Positions 63,114 through 64,000 of a DNA stretch of 64,000 nucleotides are shown here, piece after piece (the first letter of the stretch is position 1; each line of letters begins with the position of its first letter). The DNA is from Candidatus Thioglobus sp. NP1 (GTDB lineage: Bacteria; Pseudomonadota; Gammaproteobacteria; PS1; Pseudothioglobaceae), in assembly GCF_003326015.1 (NCBI RefSeq), contig NZ_CP023860.1, forward strand, positions 124,001 to 188,000. Reading direction: 5' to 3'. Under the pieces are notes generated by a model. That model saw only the letters and a list, made by a program, of their open reading frames with translations, did no database searches and was not told the origin of the DNA. Both the position numbers and the translations under genes were made by a program.

Positions 63114-64000
63114 ATGACCAACCTACAACCTACACGGGAAGTGTTTATTACATGTGCTGTTACCGGTTCTGGTGACACGACAGGTAAATCAGATAAAGTA
63201 CCAATCACCCCGCAACAAATTGCTGACTCATGCATTGAGGCAGCTGAAGCTGGTGCAGCTATTGTCCATATTCATGTTCGCAACCCTAAGACTGGGGTGC
63301 CAGCTCGTGACCCTGCATTGTATGCTAAAGTTGTTGACATTATTCGTGAATCAAAAGTTGATATGGTAATCAACTTTACTGCAGGAATGGGTGGAGATCT
63401 GGTTTTTGGTTCTGCAGAAGAACCGCTTCCACTTAAAGAAGAAGGCACGGATATGGTTGGTGCATCTGAACGACTTGATCATGTTAGAAATATTCTTCCA
63501 GAAATATGCACGATTGATTGTGGAACAATGAATTTTGGTGAAGGTGGTTACGTTATGACTAACACTCCAGCTGTTCTTAAGGAGATGGCTGCTCAAGTTC
63601 AGGCACTTGGTGTAAAGCCAGAAATAGAATGTTTTGATACAGGACATCTGCAACTTGCGATCTGGTTAAAAAATCAAGGTTTGATTGATGACCCAGTAAT
63701 GATTCAATTATGTATGGGAATACCATGGGGAGCTCCAGATGATCTTCATACATTTCTAGCAATGACCTCAAGTATTCCTGAGGACTGGACTTTTTCAGCA
63801 TTCTCAATAAGTAGAAATCAGCTTCCATATGTAGCACTCGCGGTTTTAGCAGGTGGAAATATTCGTGTAGGCCTTGAAGATAATATCTATCTTAAACGTG
63901 GGGTCCTGGCTAGCAATGCTGATTTAGTTAAAAAAGCAGTGCAAACTGCTGAAGGTATGGGTTGTTCAATTTTGGGGCCACAACAAGTTCGTGATAATTT
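63114..64000 (+). CDS. BKACE-family beta-keto acid cleavage enzyme (cut by window edge)
   Basis: At least 295 codons; the C terminus is outside the window. I translated it directly. It has the zinc pair H52 and H54 in VHIHVRNPKTG, GNTMNFG-like DCGTMNFGEGGYVMTNTP, ECFDTGHLQLA, MGIPWGAP and VGLEDNIYL. These match the BKACE group that splits beta-keto acids with acetyl-CoA, in particular the type found in carnitine gene clusters (dehydrocarnitine to betainyl-CoA and acetoacetate). The exact substrate is inference. GGAG seven bases before the ATG supports the start. It is divergent from operon B and shares its operator region. Confidence 0.82.
   Translation, partial: MTNLQPTREVFITCAVTGSGDTTGKSDKVPITPQQIADSCIEAAEAGAAIVHIHVRNPKTGVPARDPALYAKVVDIIRESKVDMVINFTAGMGGDLVFGSAEEPLPLKEEGTDMVGASERLDHVRNILPEICTIDCGTMNFGEGGYVMTNTPAVLKEMAAQVQALGVKPEIECFDTGHLQLAIWLKNQGLIDDPVMIQLCMGIPWGAPDDLHTFLAMTSSIPEDWTFSAFSISRNQLPYVALAVLAGGNIRVGLEDNIYLKRGVLASNADLVKKAVQTAEGMGCSILGPQQVRDN

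Noticed and set aside
1-64000. tRNA or rRNA genes, CRISPR arrays, insertion sequences, prophage
   Set aside because: No cloverleaf, repeat-spacer pattern, transposase, integrase or long terminal repeats were seen on either strand; gaps are too short to hide most of them.

Overview
The window is about 64 kb of dense, AT-rich bacterial chromosome with no gap above 300 bases and no rRNA, tRNA, CRISPR or insertion sequence that I can see. Gene content (LPS-export genes lptA/lptC, DsbB, a GcvR-like ACT protein, a PPi-type phosphofructokinase, heterotetrameric sarcosine oxidase, two MttB-family proteins, a DddP-like protein) suggests a streamlined marine gammaproteobacterium. The SUP05/Arctic96BD-19 group (Ca. 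Thioglobus / Pseudothioglobus) is my best guess. That placement is inference from gene content, not a phylogeny.

Layout. 1-8.3 kb is housekeeping: 5' end of leuB, cysS, a YrfG-like nucleotidase, PPi-phosphofructokinase, adk, lptC-lptA, thiE, cfa and dsbB. 8.3-15.2 kb is a minus-strand run of a GbcB-like reductase, soxB, soxD, soxA, soxG and a PhnZ-like HD protein. 15.4-19.5 kb holds two EamA exporters, a convincing creatinase and a CysQ-like phosphatase. 19.6-29.7 kb is glycine/serine metabolism: gcvT-gcvH-gcvP-gcvR-like, ltaE-aldehyde dehydrogenase-ghrA and sdaA. 29.7-34.6 kb is an operon of an aldehyde dehydrogenase, an M19-fold protein without its usual metal ligands, a 571-residue protein I do not recognise and a DUF3726-like protein. 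34.7-45.6 kb holds two divergent-origin runs around MttB-family proteins, including a dimethylglycine-dehydrogenase-like flavoprotein and a DddP-like (DMSP lyase) protein.

45.7-64 kb is the most interesting part. Two minus-strand operons look like one regulon. Operon A (solute-binding protein, two permeases, GMC oxidoreductase, SnoaL-like protein) has no ATPase. Operon B (the ABC ATPase, three more SnoaL-like proteins, a HisD-family dehydrogenase, SDR, LacI-type regulator, bicupin, MetE-like protein, alpha/beta hydrolase, RraA-like protein) has only the ATPase. Each starts with a -10 box followed, after exactly four bases, by the same 15-base LacI-type operator core. A BKACE-family gene diverges from operon B across the second operator. 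I read this as a LacI-controlled uptake and catabolic system for an unidentified, probably oxidised or methylated small molecule.

How the parts connect: creatine can give sarcosine (creatinase), sarcosine can give glycine plus a C1 unit on tetrahydrofolate (SoxBDAG), glycine goes to the cleavage system, and serine and threonine are handled by SdaA and LtaE. The window therefore reads as a methylated-nitrogen (and possibly DMSP) degradation island beside core genes.
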